64,000 bases of DNA, taken from Flavobacterium zhairuonense. GTDB lineage: Bacteria; Bacteroidota; Bacteroidia; Flavobacteriales; Flavobacteriaceae. The notes under the pieces are model-generated. The model saw nothing but the letters and a program-made list of their open reading frames with translations. It was not told where the DNA came from and searched no databases. Below, piece by piece: positions 1 to 8,918 of the stretch. Location: assembly GCF_004352915.1 (NCBI RefSeq), contig NZ_SJSY01000074.1, positions 1-64,000 of the forward strand, written 5' to 3'. A program made the position numbers and the translations under genes. Position 1 is the stretch's first letter, and each line of letters begins with the position of its first letter.

Positions 1-1018
1 TTTCGAAACCTTCAAAGCAGGCTTTAAAGTGAGCGGAGGATGCGATGCGAAAGGAGAGATCCAAGGAAATCCAGTTGCACCAAAACTATGCGACGGCGGA
101 ACAGTGACAGTCACTTATAAAGTGACCGACAAGTGCTATACTGCTACCATCAGCCGAGACTTCACCATCACTGCCCCTTCAGCCGTGACTCCGGAAGCTC
201 CGACAGCAGTGAATGCCTCAGCCTGCGCTTATGCAGACCAGGCCGCATTGGATGCCGCTTTCGAAACCTTCAAAGCAGGCTTTAAAGTGAGCGGAGGATG
301 CGATGCGAAAGGAGAGATCCAAGGCAGTCCGATGGCTCCGAAACTATGCGACGGCGGAACAGTGACAGTGACCTATAAAGTGACCGACAAATGCTACACT
401 GCTACCATCAGCCGAGACTTCACCATTACTGCTCCTGCAGCTGTTGTTCCTGTGTCACCGAATCCGTTTAGTGCTTCGGCTTGTGCTTATGCCGATCAGG
501 CTGCAGTAAATGCTGCCTTTGAAATCTTCAAACAAGGATTTAGTGTAAGTGGCGGTTGTAATGCAAAAGGTGCATTTGTAGGTAATCCGGTAGCACCAAA
601 CTTATGTCAGGGCGGAACTACCAGCGTAAGTTACATGATCACTGATAAATGTTACACTACTACAATCAGTAGAGACTTCACGATTACCGCTCCTGCAGCC
701 GTAACGCCAGAGGCTCCCGCAGCAGTAAACGCTTCTGCTTGTGCCTATGCTGATCAGGCCGCATTAGATGCTGCTTTTGAAATTTTCAAAGCAGGCTTTA
801 AAGTAAGCGGCGGTTGTGATGCCAAAGGTGTTATCCAGGGTAGTCCGGTTGCGCCAAAATTGTGCGATGGAGGAACAACGACAGTTACCTATAAAGTCAC
901 CGACAAATGTTATGAAACCACAATTAGCCGAGATTTCACCATTACTAAAGTTAATTTGCTTAATGTTTTAAGTCCGCCAAATAAAACAGTTGTTTGTGGT
1001 GAAGATGCAGATGCCGCA
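1..1018 (+). repeat. Tandem 258-bp coding repeats in the adhesin
   Basis: Four units start at about 1, 259, 517 and 775 (the first three spaced by exactly 258 bp). Units 1 and 2 share their first 66 bases exactly and are GC-rich (GCGACGGCGG, AGCGGAGGATGCG), while units 3 and 4 encode nearly the same residues with AT-rich synonymous codons. This points to recent duplication or gene conversion of units 1 and 2. Confidence 0.9.
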
Positions 1019-2227
1019 TTTGTAGCATGGATTGCTGGATTTAAATTCTCAGGAGGATGTGCAGGAAATGTTCAGGCTACAGATTTATCTCAGTTTGTGA
1101 AACCTCAGATTGGAACGGCATTAGTTATAGAATATGTTGTTTCAAACAATTGTGAAACGATTAAAAAAGTATCAACATTTTTGATCACTCCATGTACGAC
1201 TCCAATTTGTACTTATACTCAAGGAGCTTACGGAAATGTTGGAGGTATGGCCTGTGTAGGAGGACAATCTTACACAACCAAAGCTCTTATTGCAAAAGCA
1301 TTAAGTAGTTATCCAGGAGGAACAATGACAATAGGTTTAGTTGGAAAATCTGTTTTAGTATCTAATAATCAAGCCGATATTAATGGTGTGATAGCAGTTT
1401 TACCAGGAGGAGGAGCAAGTAAAGTGCTAGCAAATGGAAATCCTCATATTGGTGCATTGCCTGCATCATACCTTAAAAAAGGAAAACTTGATAATACTTT
1501 ATTGGCTCAAACCATTACTTTGGGACTTAATTTAGGTGTTGATAGTGAGTTGAGTAAATTCAAATTGCAGGCAGGTACATTGGCAGTTGCTCAACCTGAA
1601 GGTGGTTGCGGATCTAAAACTCCAAAAGCACGTTCTTGTAATCCTGACGGAACAGTAAGTAATGAATACAAATATTACACTATTCCGAACAATGTGGTTA
1701 GCAAACTGGCTGGAGATAAAACAGTTGGTGATTTGTTTAACTTGGCTAATCAAGCATTAGGAGGTGGAAACACTTATGGACTTTCTCTTTCTGATATAGC
1801 AAGCTTGGTAGATTTGATAAACAATGCATTTGATGAATGTAGAATCGCAATAGGATACAACATTCAACCACTTGCTTGTACAGCTACTCAAGAGTCAATA
1901 GTTGCTCAGGCACCTACTACTACAGAAACAGCTGTTGTAGAAAGCACTGCTAAAGAAAGTAAAAAACCTAGTTTTGATGCTTATCCTGTTCCTTTCAAAG
2001 ATAATATTACCATTCGTTATAACTTTGATTATGCGAGCGATGTTAAAATTGAATTGTTTGATATGTCAGGAAAATTGTTAGCTTCAGAAACAGATACAAA
2101 TTCTTATTTAGGAAAAGAATACAACTTTAATATTGATTTCTACGTTGGCAAATCTCAAGTTTACATTCTACAAATTACGACTAGTAAAGGCAGTAGTACT
2201 AAAAAAATCATTTCTGCCAGTAATTAA
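2..2227 (+). CDS. Repeat-rich cell-surface adhesin, 3' part, type IX secretion substrate
   Basis: The reading frame is open from the first bases, so the true start and probably more repeats lie upstream; the GTG near base 29 is not a credible start. The visible 742 residues hold four 86-residue modules (FETFKAGFKVSGG start, CDGGT, DKCYT and ISRDFTIT blocks), each with conserved cysteines, then a fifth diverged module near residues 340-395. A Gly-rich region follows (YTQGAYGNVGG, then LGLNLG and CNPDGT). The last 80 residues (YPVPFKDNITIRY, DMSGKLL, YILQI, KKII) match the type A T9SS sorting domain, so the protein is expected to be exported and anchored on the surface or released. Adhesion is inferred from the architecture. 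Confidence 0.85.
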   Translation, partial: FETFKAGFKVSGGCDAKGEIQGNPVAPKLCDGGTVTVTYKVTDKCYTATISRDFTITAPSAVTPEAPTAVNASACAYADQAALDAAFETFKAGFKVSGGCDAKGEIQGSPMAPKLCDGGTVTVTYKVTDKCYTATISRDFTITAPAAVVPVSPNPFSASACAYADQAAVNAAFEIFKQGFSVSGGCNAKGAFVGNPVAPNLCQGGTTSVSYMITDKCYTTTISRDFTITAPAAVTPEAPAAVNASACAYADQAALDAAFEIFKAGFKVSGGCDAKGVIQGSPVAPKLCDGGTTTVTYKVTDKCYETTISRDFTITKVNLLNVLSPPNKTVVCGEDADAAFVAWIAGFKFSGGCAGNVQATDLSQFVKPQIGTALVIEYVVSNNCETIKKVSTFLITPCTTPICTYTQGAYGNVGGMACVGGQSYTTKALIAKALSSYPGGTMTIGLVGKSVLVSNNQADINGVIAVLPGGGASKVLANGNPHIGALPASYLKKGKLDNTLLAQTITLGLNLGVDSELSKFKLQAGTLAVAQPEGGCGSKTPKARSCNPDGTVSNEYKYYTIPNNVVSKLAGDKTVGDLFNLANQALGGGNTYGLSLSDIASLVDLINNAFDECRIAIGYNIQPLACTATQESIVAQAPTTTETAVVESTAKESKKPSFDAYPVPFKDNITIRYNFDYASDVKIELFDMSGKLLASETDTNSYLGKEYNFNIDFYVGKSQVYILQITTSKGSSTKKIISASN

Positions 2228-2252
2228 TTAATTAATTTATAAATCTTATTTA

Positions 2253-2284
2253 AAGCATCCGTTAAAAGCGGATGCTTTTTTTTG
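2253..2284 (+). terminator. Rho-independent terminator after the adhesin
   Basis: Stem AAGCATCCG / CGGATGCTT around a TTAAAAG loop, followed by a T-run. It lies about 25 bp after the adhesin stop. Confidence 0.85.
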
Positions 2285-2445
2285 AAAATTATTTTTTGCT
2301 TATCCTTTAATTATGTGTGTTTTACGAGTAAAGCGATTTGTTAAATGTCGGTGAGGTTTAAAAAAATAGAGGAAAAATCATGTTTTTCTTTTTTTTGGTT
2401 TGGTTTTTGGAATACCTTTATAGTATAATCCTTAAAAAATATATT

Positions 2446-2961
2446 ATGAAAAAGATACTTACCTTATTTGCTGTTATTGGATTAATTGCATTTTCAAGCT
2501 GTGAAGGGCCTGAAGGGCCTCCGGGAGAACCAGGGTTGATCGGAGCTGTCTATGAAAATAAAGCACCAAATTTTTATAATTTCACTACTAATAATCAGTT
2601 TAGCGTAAGATTTAATTTCCCTGTTGCGCTATATGACTCGGATGTTGTCTTGGTTTATCGTTATGATGGATTGGATAATGGAGGTAGACCAGTGTGGCAG
2701 GCTTTGCCGGAAACTTATTTTTTTGATGATGGAACTAGAGATTTTTCTTTTAAATATGTATTTACTTATAATTACGTAAACATTTATTTAGATGGAAATA
2801 ATCTTAATGATCCTGAACTTGATGCATACAGATTAAATCAAATTTTTAGAATTGTTGTTGTGCCTGCTGATTTTGTTAATAAAGTTGATAAAACAAATTA
2901 TTTAGATGTAATGAAAACTTTAAAACTAAATGAAAATCAAGTTAAAGATATTAATTTTTAA
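2446..2961 (+). CDS. Small lipoprotein with a collagen-like GPPG motif
   Basis: Encodes 171 residues from the ATG at 2446. This start gives a clean lipoprotein signal (MKKILTLFAVIGLIAFSSC), whereas the longer frame opening at 2380 adds an unlikely Phe-rich leader. The lipid-bearing Cys19 is followed at once by EGPEGPPGEPG, a short collagen-like stretch often seen in Bacteroidota lipoproteins. The rest is rich in aromatic and Asp/Asn residues, suggesting a beta-sandwich, with no recognised catalytic motif. Function unknown; probably an envelope lipoprotein. It has its own terminator and faces the TerC gene convergently. Confidence 0.75.
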   Translation: MKKILTLFAVIGLIAFSSCEGPEGPPGEPGLIGAVYENKAPNFYNFTTNNQFSVRFNFPVALYDSDVVLVYRYDGLDNGGRPVWQALPETYFFDDGTRDFSFKYVFTYNYVNIYLDGNNLNDPELDAYRLNQIFRIVVVPADFVNKVDKTNYLDVMKTLKLNENQVKDINF

Positions 2962-2982
2962 TTTTAATTAGAAGTTTAAATA

Positions 2983-3014
2983 AAAAAAGGAAATCGCAAG
3001 ATTTCCTTTTTTTT
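2983..3014. terminator. Bidirectional terminator between convergent genes
   Basis: Stem AAAGGAAATC / GATTTCCTTT with an A-run on the left and a T-run on the right, so it can serve both the lipoprotein gene and the convergent TerC gene. Confidence 0.85.
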
Positions 3015-3036
3015 ATGATTATATGTTTTATAAAGA

Positions 3037-4011
3037 TTATTTCTCAGTAATATCAGAATCTGTCAATAGTTTTTCCTTTCCAAATTTAAGAGAAACTAAA
3101 ACTCCAACTAGAAGTGACAAGGCGATAAATCCTAAAGAAGCCCATTCTGGAACTTGAATCCAATCGTGTAGCAACATTTTTAATCCTACGAAAGCTAAAA
3201 TTGCGACTAAGCTGTATTCTAAATAACTGAATTTTGCCAGCATATTTGCCAAGAAGAAATACATAGAACGCAATCCTAGTATAGCGAAAATATTAGAACT
3301 GAATACTAAAAACGGATCTTTAGTAATGGCTAGAATTGCAGGAACGCTGTCAACAGCAAATAAAACGTCCATTACTTCAATTACAATTAAAGCTACAAAT
3401 AATGGAGTTGCCGCTTTCTTTGCAGTTTTGGTTGAAATAAAAAATTTCTCGCCATCCATTTCTGAGGTAATTGGCATAATTTTTCCTAATGTCTTGTAAA
3501 CAAAAGAATCTTTCGGGTGAAAGTCTTCATCTTCGCCAGAAAACAGCATTTTGATCGCGGTAAAAATCAAGAATGCACCAAACAAATACGTTGTCCAAGT
3601 GAATTTGTTGATCAGCATTACGCCAAAGAAAATCATCAATCCACGGAAAACTATTGCGCCCAGGATTCCCCAGAATAAAACACGATGCTGGTATTTTTGA
3701 GGGATTTTGAATGAGGCAAAAATAATTGCAATCACAAAAATATTATCAACGCTTAATGAAAGTTCGATTAAATAACCTGTAATGAATTTCATTGATGCTG
3801 CCATAGGCAACAGTTTGTCTGGATTTTCTATATAATTAGTTGTGTAAAGCCAATAGATTACTCCTGAAAACAAAAAAGAAAGTGTTACCCAAATCAAGGT
3901 CCATTTGCTGGCTTCTTTGGTACTGATAATATGAGGGGTTTTGTTGAAGACACCAAGGTCTAAAGCAAGAATAAAAACTACAGCAAGTAAAAAGAGAGAC
4001 CAGACTATCAT
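3037..4011 (-). CDS. TerC/Alx family integral membrane protein
   Basis: Encodes 324 residues from the ATG at 4011 (MIVWSLFLLAVV). A longer frame opens at 4056, but a TAnnTTTG-type box at 4034-4041 lies inside that extension, which favours the shorter start. It has about nine hydrophobic segments. The two family signatures carry the conserved acidic residues: SVDN at about 87-90 and FAVDSVPA at about 218-225. Family members (Alx, TerC) are linked to manganese export, pH response or tellurite resistance; which applies here cannot be told from the sequence. Transcribed alone, convergent with the lipoprotein gene. Confidence 0.9.
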   Translation of the reverse strand: MIVWSLFLLAVVFILALDLGVFNKTPHIISTKEASKWTLIWVTLSFLFSGVIYWLYTTNYIENPDKLLPMAASMKFITGYLIELSLSVDNIFVIAIIFASFKIPQKYQHRVLFWGILGAIVFRGLMIFFGVMLINKFTWTTYLFGAFLIFTAIKMLFSGEDEDFHPKDSFVYKTLGKIMPITSEMDGEKFFISTKTAKKAATPLFVALIVIEVMDVLFAVDSVPAILAITKDPFLVFSSNIFAILGLRSMYFFLANMLAKFSYLEYSLVAILAFVGLKMLLHDWIQVPEWASLGFIALSLLVGVLVSLKFGKEKLLTDSDITEK

Positions 4012-4033
4012 AACAATTTTTTTAAATGATCTA

Positions 4034-4041
4034 CAAAGATA
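4034..4041 (-). promoter_or_regulatory. Putative -7 box for the TerC-family gene
   Basis: Reads TATCTTTG on the minus strand, matching the Bacteroidota -7 consensus TAnnTTTG. No good TTG was found at the expected distance upstream, so this is a partial promoter match. Confidence 0.5.
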
Positions 4042-4140
4042 AGTTTTGAAGTTCAAATTAAAAATAATTTATTAAGAATGGCATTGATAAATTCAGTGAA
4101 ATTGTTAGATGTGAAATGTAAAAACTGAGAATAATAGATA

Positions 4141-4174
4141 AAAAAAGTGCCAACAATGACGTTGGCACTTTTTA
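4141..4174 (-). terminator. Terminator after the GSII gene
   Basis: Perfect stem AAAAGTGCCAAC / GTTGGCACTTTT around AATGAC, with the A-run on the plus-strand left, so it ends minus-strand transcription about 20 bp after the stop codon. Confidence 0.85.
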
Positions 4175-4195
4175 GAATATAATTTAAGCTTTGAA

Positions 4196-5212
4196 TTATA
4201 GCGCTGATTTAACAGTTTTGATAATTCTAGCAGCAATTTTGTAAGGGTCTCCGTTTGAAGCTGGTCTTCTGTCTTCCAACCAACCTTTCCAACCTTTTTG
4301 AACAGTCATCAAAGGAATTCTGATAGAACATCCTCTGTCTGAAACTCCATAAGAGAAATCGTTGATAGAAGCAGTTTCGTGTTTACCAGTTAAACGTTGC
4401 TCGTTGTAAGCACCGTAAACAGCGATATGCTCTTTAGTAACAGGACGGAAAGCTTCACAGATTTTCTCATAAGTTTCTTGAGAACCACAAGTTCTAAGAA
4501 CAGAGTTAGAGAAGTTAGCGTGCATTCCAGAACCATTCCAGTCTGTATCTCCTAGAGGTTTTGGGTGATATTCAATATAGTAACCATATTTCTCAGTCAA
4601 ACGATCTAATAAGTAACGAGCAACCCAGATTTCATCTCCAGCTTTTTTAGCTCCTTTAGCGAATAATTGGAACTCCCATTGTCCGCAAGCAACCTCTTGG
4701 TTGATTCCTTCAAAGTTGATTCCAGCAGCGATACATAAATCAGCATGCTCTTCAACTAATTTTCTACCGTGAGTGTTTTTTCCACCTACTGAACAGTAGT
4801 ACATCCCTTGTGGAGCAGGGTATCCTCCAACTGGGAAACCAAGTGGAAGTTGAGTTTTAGTATCCATGATGAAATACTCTTGTTCGAAACCAAACCAGAA
4901 ATCATCATCTTCATCATCAATTGTGGCTCTACCGTTAGAAGGGTGTGGTGTTCCGTCAGCGTACATAACTTCAGACATTACTAACCATCCGTTGATACGA
5001 GTTGGATCTGGATAAATTGCAACAGGAACTAAAAGACAGTCAGAAGAACCACCTTCAGCTTGTTTAGTTGACGAACCATCAAATGACCAATTTCCAAGTT
5101 CTTCTAATGTTCCTTTGAAATTTTCGTGTTCTTCAACTTTAGTTTTACTTCTAAGATTTTGAGTTGGTTCGTATCCATCTAACCAAATGTACTCTAACTT
5201 AATTTTAGCCAT
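4196..5212 (-). CDS. Glutamine synthetase, type II (eukaryotic-like GSII)
   Basis: Condenses ammonia and glutamate to glutamine using ATP. At 338 residues it matches the short GSII family (about 340-370), not the longer GSI. Visible active-site blocks are FGFEQEYFI (metal and glutamate binding), CGQWEFQ, NGSGMHANFS (nucleotide and ammonia site) and GKHETASINDFSYGVSDRG, followed by RIP. The N-terminal KIKLEYIWLDGY is typical of Bacteroidota GSII. It is divergent from a type III glutamine synthetase across a 428-bp spacer, so the two may share nitrogen-responsive control. Confidence 0.95.
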   Translation of the reverse strand: MAKIKLEYIWLDGYEPTQNLRSKTKVEEHENFKGTLEELGNWSFDGSSTKQAEGGSSDCLLVPVAIYPDPTRINGWLVMSEVMYADGTPHPSNGRATIDDEDDDFWFGFEQEYFIMDTKTQLPLGFPVGGYPAPQGMYYCSVGGKNTHGRKLVEEHADLCIAAGINFEGINQEVACGQWEFQLFAKGAKKAGDEIWVARYLLDRLTEKYGYYIEYHPKPLGDTDWNGSGMHANFSNSVLRTCGSQETYEKICEAFRPVTKEHIAVYGAYNEQRLTGKHETASINDFSYGVSDRGCSIRIPLMTVQKGWKGWLEDRRPASNGDPYKIAARIIKTVKSAL

Positions 5213-5250
5213 AATAATATAAATTAATTTTTTTTGTTTTTTCGCTGGGT

Positions 5251-5258
5251 CAAATATA
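5251..5258 (-). promoter_or_regulatory. Putative -7 box for GSII
   Basis: Reads TATATTTG on the minus strand, 39-46 bases upstream of the GSII start. The spacer 5213-5640 otherwise holds only AT-rich sequence and the GSIII -7 box at its other end; no clear operator palindrome was seen. Confidence 0.55.
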
Positions 5259-5583
5259 GATTTATTTTTTTACTCCTAAAAATTAGGGGGCTATTTTGTT
5301 TTGTAGAGTATAATTTTTTAGAGAAGCGTAATTTTCGCAGGGGTATATTTTTAAAAAAGCAATTTTAGATGCGTATAAAAAATAAATTCGTAATAATTAA
5401 GGACTATTTTTGAATTTTTGAGTTAAGGAATTATGAAAAAATGTTTATTTAATAGAGAATATTGCTGTTAATTGTTATATTTCTTCAAATGACTTTGCTT
5501 ATTCTCTGAAAAAAGACCGATCTGTTGAGAATTCACAGCTCAAAAAACTCAAATTTATATTCTGAACAGGCACTTTTATTGTT

Positions 5584-5591
5584 TATATTTG
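5584..5591 (+). promoter_or_regulatory. Putative -7 box for GSIII
   Basis: TATATTTG, 50 bp upstream of the GSIII ATG, fits TAnnTTTG. The -33 element is not convincing. Confidence 0.55.
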
Positions 5592-5640
5592 TTCTTCATT
5601 TTTTTTATGAAAATTAGTACGAATTAAAACTTTATATACC

Positions 5641-7830
5641 ATGTCAACATTACGTTTCCAAGCTTTACAACAAGCTTCAAACAGAAAGCCGGTGCATTTT
5701 GAAGAAATTGGTCGAAAATCAAATCTTTTCGGATCAAATGTGTTTAACGAAAAAGCAATGAAGCAATACTTGACTTCAGATGCATTGAAAGGAGTAAGAG
5801 ATGCCATTCAGCATGGAACTAAAATAGAAAGAAAATTGGCAGATTATATCGCTATGGGAATGAAGGAGTGGGCTTTATCCAAAGGTGTGACGCATTATAC
5901 ACACTGGTTTCAGCCTCTTACAGGAACAACTGCAGAAAAACACGATGCTTTTTTTGAAACTTCTTATGATGGAAGTGAATCTGTTGAGAAATTTGGCGGT
6001 GCGCAATTAGTACAGCAAGAACCAGATGCATCTAGTTTCCCGAACGGAGGAATCCGTAATACATTTGAAGCTAGAGGTTATACTGCTTGGGATCCAACTT
6101 CTCCAGCCTTTATATATGGTACAACTTTATGTATTCCAACAGTTTTTATCGCTTATACTGGTGAGGCTTTAGATAATAAAATTCCTTTATTAAGAGCATT
6201 GTCTGCAATTGATGAAGCTGCGACAGAAGTTTGCCGCTACTTTGATAAAAACGTAAAAAAGGTAACTGCAACATTAGGTTGGGAGCAAGAGTATTTTTTG
6301 ATTGATAAAGCTTTAGCAAATTCTCGTCCAGATTTGATGATGACTGGAAGAACATTATTAGGACATACATCAGCAAAAGGGCAACAATTAGACGATCATT
6401 ATTTTGGATCAATCCCAACACGCGCTCTTACTTACATGAGAGATTTAGAGCAGGAATGTATGTTGTTGGGAATTCCGGTAAAAACGCGTCATAATGAAGT
6501 TGCGCCAAATCAATTTGAATTGGCTCCAATTTTTGAAGAAACAAATCTTGCAGTCGACCACAACTCTTTATTAATGGATGTAATGCAAAGAGTTGCAGAA
6601 CGTCATGACTTTAAGGTGTTATTCCACGAAAAACCATTTAAAGGTGTAAACGGTTCTGGAAAACACAATAACTGGTCATTGGCTACAGATACTGGAGTTA
6701 ATTTATTGAGTCCGAGTAAAACACCAATGAGCAATTTACAGTTTTTGACATTCTTTATTAATACAATTAAAGCAGTAAACGATAACGAAACTTTATTGAG
6801 AGCGTCTATCGCAACGGCAAGTAACGATCACAGGTTAGGAGCAAACGAAGCGCCACCAGCAATCATGTCGGTTTTCATTGGAGCACAATTAACTAAGGTT
6901 TTATCTGAATTAGAAAGTGTAACAACAGGAAAACTTTCTCCAGAAGAAAAAACAGATCTTAAATTAAACGTAGTTGGAAAAATTCCAGACGTATTATTAG
7001 ATAATACAGATAGAAACAGAACTTCGCCTTTTGCCTTTACAGGAAACAAATTTGAGTTTAGAGCTGTAGGTTCAAATTCAAACTGTTCAAATGCAATGAC
7101 AACTTTGAATGCGATTGTTGCAAAACAATTGATTGACTTTAAAAATGAAGTGGAGAACTTGATTGAAAATAAAGACATGAAAAAAGATGATGCCATCTTT
7201 AATGTCTTAAGAGAATATATCAAACAATCTAAAAAGATTCTTTTTGAAGGTGACGGTTATAGTGAAGCTTGGGAAAAAGAAGCAGCAAAAAGAGGTTTGA
7301 GCAATTTCAAAACAACTCCGGAAGCAATTAAAGCAAAAGTTTCAAAACAAGCTTTGACTTTATTTGAAGAATTAGGAATCTTTAATCACGTGGAGGCCGA
7401 GGCGCGCTACGAGATTGAATTAGAAGAATATACTAAGAAAATCCAAATCGAAGGAAGAGTTTTAGGCGATATTGCTAGAAACCATGTAATCCCGACGGCG
7501 ATTCGCTATCAAAACACTTTAATTGAAAATGTAAAAGGATTGAAAGAAATTTTTGCAAAAGATTTTGAAGCATTAGCCAAAGAACAAATTGTTTTGATTA
7601 AAGAAATTTCAGGACATATTGAAGGAATTAATTCAAAAGTATTGGCAATGACTAATGAAAGAAAGAAAGCCAATCAATTGACTGATGCACAAAAAATGGC
7701 AGAGGCTTATTGCAATAAAGTAAAACCATATTTTGAAGATATTCGCAATCACTGTGATAAATTGGAATTACTAGTAGATGATGAAAGTTGGACTCTGACT
7801 AAATACAGAGAGTTGCTGTTTACGAAATAA
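5641..7830 (+). CDS. glnN: Glutamine synthetase, type III (GSIII)
   Basis: At 729 residues this has the size of the GSIII (GlnN) family, which forms a double-ring dodecamer of larger subunits. Visible signatures: N-terminal VFNEKAMKQYL, GWEQEYFLID (metal-binding Glu), RHNEVAPNQFELAPIFEETN, NGSGKHNNWSL (ATP/glutamate site) and SNDHRLGANEAPPAIMS. A long helical C-terminal region (residues about 560-729) is typical of the family. It carries the same reaction as the divergent GSII, so the cell has two unrelated-class enzymes for one step. It ends in a strong terminator. Confidence 0.95.
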   Translation: MSTLRFQALQQASNRKPVHFEEIGRKSNLFGSNVFNEKAMKQYLTSDALKGVRDAIQHGTKIERKLADYIAMGMKEWALSKGVTHYTHWFQPLTGTTAEKHDAFFETSYDGSESVEKFGGAQLVQQEPDASSFPNGGIRNTFEARGYTAWDPTSPAFIYGTTLCIPTVFIAYTGEALDNKIPLLRALSAIDEAATEVCRYFDKNVKKVTATLGWEQEYFLIDKALANSRPDLMMTGRTLLGHTSAKGQQLDDHYFGSIPTRALTYMRDLEQECMLLGIPVKTRHNEVAPNQFELAPIFEETNLAVDHNSLLMDVMQRVAERHDFKVLFHEKPFKGVNGSGKHNNWSLATDTGVNLLSPSKTPMSNLQFLTFFINTIKAVNDNETLLRASIATASNDHRLGANEAPPAIMSVFIGAQLTKVLSELESVTTGKLSPEEKTDLKLNVVGKIPDVLLDNTDRNRTSPFAFTGNKFEFRAVGSNSNCSNAMTTLNAIVAKQLIDFKNEVENLIENKDMKKDDAIFNVLREYIKQSKKILFEGDGYSEAWEKEAAKRGLSNFKTTPEAIKAKVSKQALTLFEELGIFNHVEAEARYEIELEEYTKKIQIEGRVLGDIARNHVIPTAIRYQNTLIENVKGLKEIFAKDFEALAKEQIVLIKEISGHIEGINSKVLAMTNERKKANQLTDAQKMAEAYCNKVKPYFEDIRNHCDKLELLVDDESWTLTKYRELLFTK

Positions 7831-7850
7831 CATTCTCAAAATATTTAGAT

Positions 7851-7884
7851 AAAAAACCTGTCTTTTTAAGACAGGTTTTTTTTT
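7851..7884 (+). terminator. Terminator after GSIII
   Basis: AAAAAACCTGTCTT / AAGACAGGTTTTTT stem-loop followed by a T-run, 20 bp after the stop. The remainder of the 7831-8228 gap holds the curli promoter region and no gene that I can see. Confidence 0.9.
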
Positions 7885-8073
7885 GCCAAATGTTAAAATG
7901 ATTATTTTTTTAACATTTCATTAACGCGGCACAAGTCTTTATATGTAAACAAATTGCTATAACTAAGCTTTTTCGTACTAATAAAAAAGACAAAAATAGC
8001 AGTTCATCGGGATAGTTTTACAGTTTGTCGAAAAACGGGTTAAGTTGTTGTAAAATAAGTATTTATACCTGTT

Positions 8074-8101
8074 TTGGTTTTCTGTAAGTTTTCTAATTTT
8101 G
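8074..8101 (+). promoter_or_regulatory. Putative promoter of the curli operon
   Basis: TTG at 8074-8076 and TAATTTTG at 8094-8101 with a 17-bp spacer fit the Bacteroidota -33/-7 layout. This would leave an untranslated leader of roughly 120 bases before the curlin gene, long enough for post-transcriptional control. Inference from motif only. Confidence 0.5.
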
Positions 8102-8228
8102 AAAAAGAAATCAGAAAATAACCCCAATTTTCATCTCAGATTTCATTAAAAAGGACTCCCCAATTTTTGCTCCCCAAATTACAACCTGCATAATAATTTG
8201 TATTAATAACCAATTAAATATATTTATT

Positions 8229-8852
8229 ATGAAAAAAGTAATTTTGAGCATCTCCGCGATGCTAGTGGTAGGTATTGCCTTTGCGCAAAACAATGTGAGT
8301 GATGTAGACCAAGCTGGTTTATTAAATGGTGCATTAGTAGTTCAAGTTGGTGAAGACAATATGTCTGATGTAGACCAAATTGGTATTGCAAACGTTGCTC
8401 TTGTTGGGCAATATGGGGAAGACAACGAATCTACAATTCTTCAATTAGGAGCAGGAAATCTTGCTGTCGTAACTCAAATTGGAGATGACAATGATTCAAA
8501 TATTTTCCAAGGATTCTGGGTTGGAAATCAAGCTTATGTAACTCAGTTTGGAGAAGACAACTCTTCTGATATCTTCCAACTTGGGGATTTCAATACAGCT
8601 TCTTCTACTCAAGTAGGCTGGCTGAACAATCAAGCAACAATTCAAGTTGGATTTGGTAACGATGCATCTACTGAACAATATGGAATTTTCAATAATGCTT
8701 TGACAGTTCAAGCAGGATGGTTTAATGATTCTAGTATTCAACAGTACGGAATCGCAAACTTCGCAGCTACAGCACAATTTGGATGGGGCCATGACAGCAC
8801 TGTTACTCAAGTTGGAGCACTTAACGGAAGCTTGGTAATCCAATCTAACTAA
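8229..8852 (+). CDS. csgA: Curlin-like amyloid major subunit (CsgA-type)
   Basis: Encodes 207 residues: a signal peptide (MKKVILSISAMLVVGIAFA, cut before QNN), then about eight imperfect repeats of roughly 22 residues carrying the curlin pattern Q-x-G-x-x-N (DQIGIAN, LQLGAGN, TQIGDDN, FQLGDFN, IQVGFGN, VQAGWFN). In curli, such repeats stack as a beta-helix amyloid fibre outside the cell. It is first in a csgA-B-E-F-G order. Several repeats have Asp/Glu next to the turn (GEDN, GDDN), the gatekeeper-type positions known to slow CsgA aggregation. A terminator-like hairpin follows, which would give this subunit higher expression than downstream genes. Family clear; assignment as major subunit rests on order and repeat regularity. 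Confidence 0.85.
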   Translation: MKKVILSISAMLVVGIAFAQNNVSDVDQAGLLNGALVVQVGEDNMSDVDQIGIANVALVGQYGEDNESTILQLGAGNLAVVTQIGDDNDSNIFQGFWVGNQAYVTQFGEDNSSDIFQLGDFNTASSTQVGWLNNQATIQVGFGNDASTEQYGIFNNALTVQAGWFNDSSIQQYGIANFAATAQFGWGHDSTVTQVGALNGSLVIQSN

Positions 8853-8866
8853 AACAAACCAAGAAA

Positions 8867-8903
8867 AGGAAGGACTCGATATAATCAGTTCTTCCTTTTT
8901 TTT
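8867..8903 (+). terminator. Internal terminator/attenuator between csgA- and csgB-like genes
   Basis: GGAAGGAC / GTTCTTCC stem (one G-T pair) with a ten-base loop and a T-run. It lies between two genes of one operon, so it probably ends most transcripts after the major subunit and lets a fraction read through. Confidence 0.75.
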
Positions 8904-8918
8904 ATTATTTCAAAAGTT

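Noticed and set aside
6146..7223. Minus-strand ORFs inside GSIII
   Set aside because: Shadows of a strongly conserved enzyme gene with no own signals.
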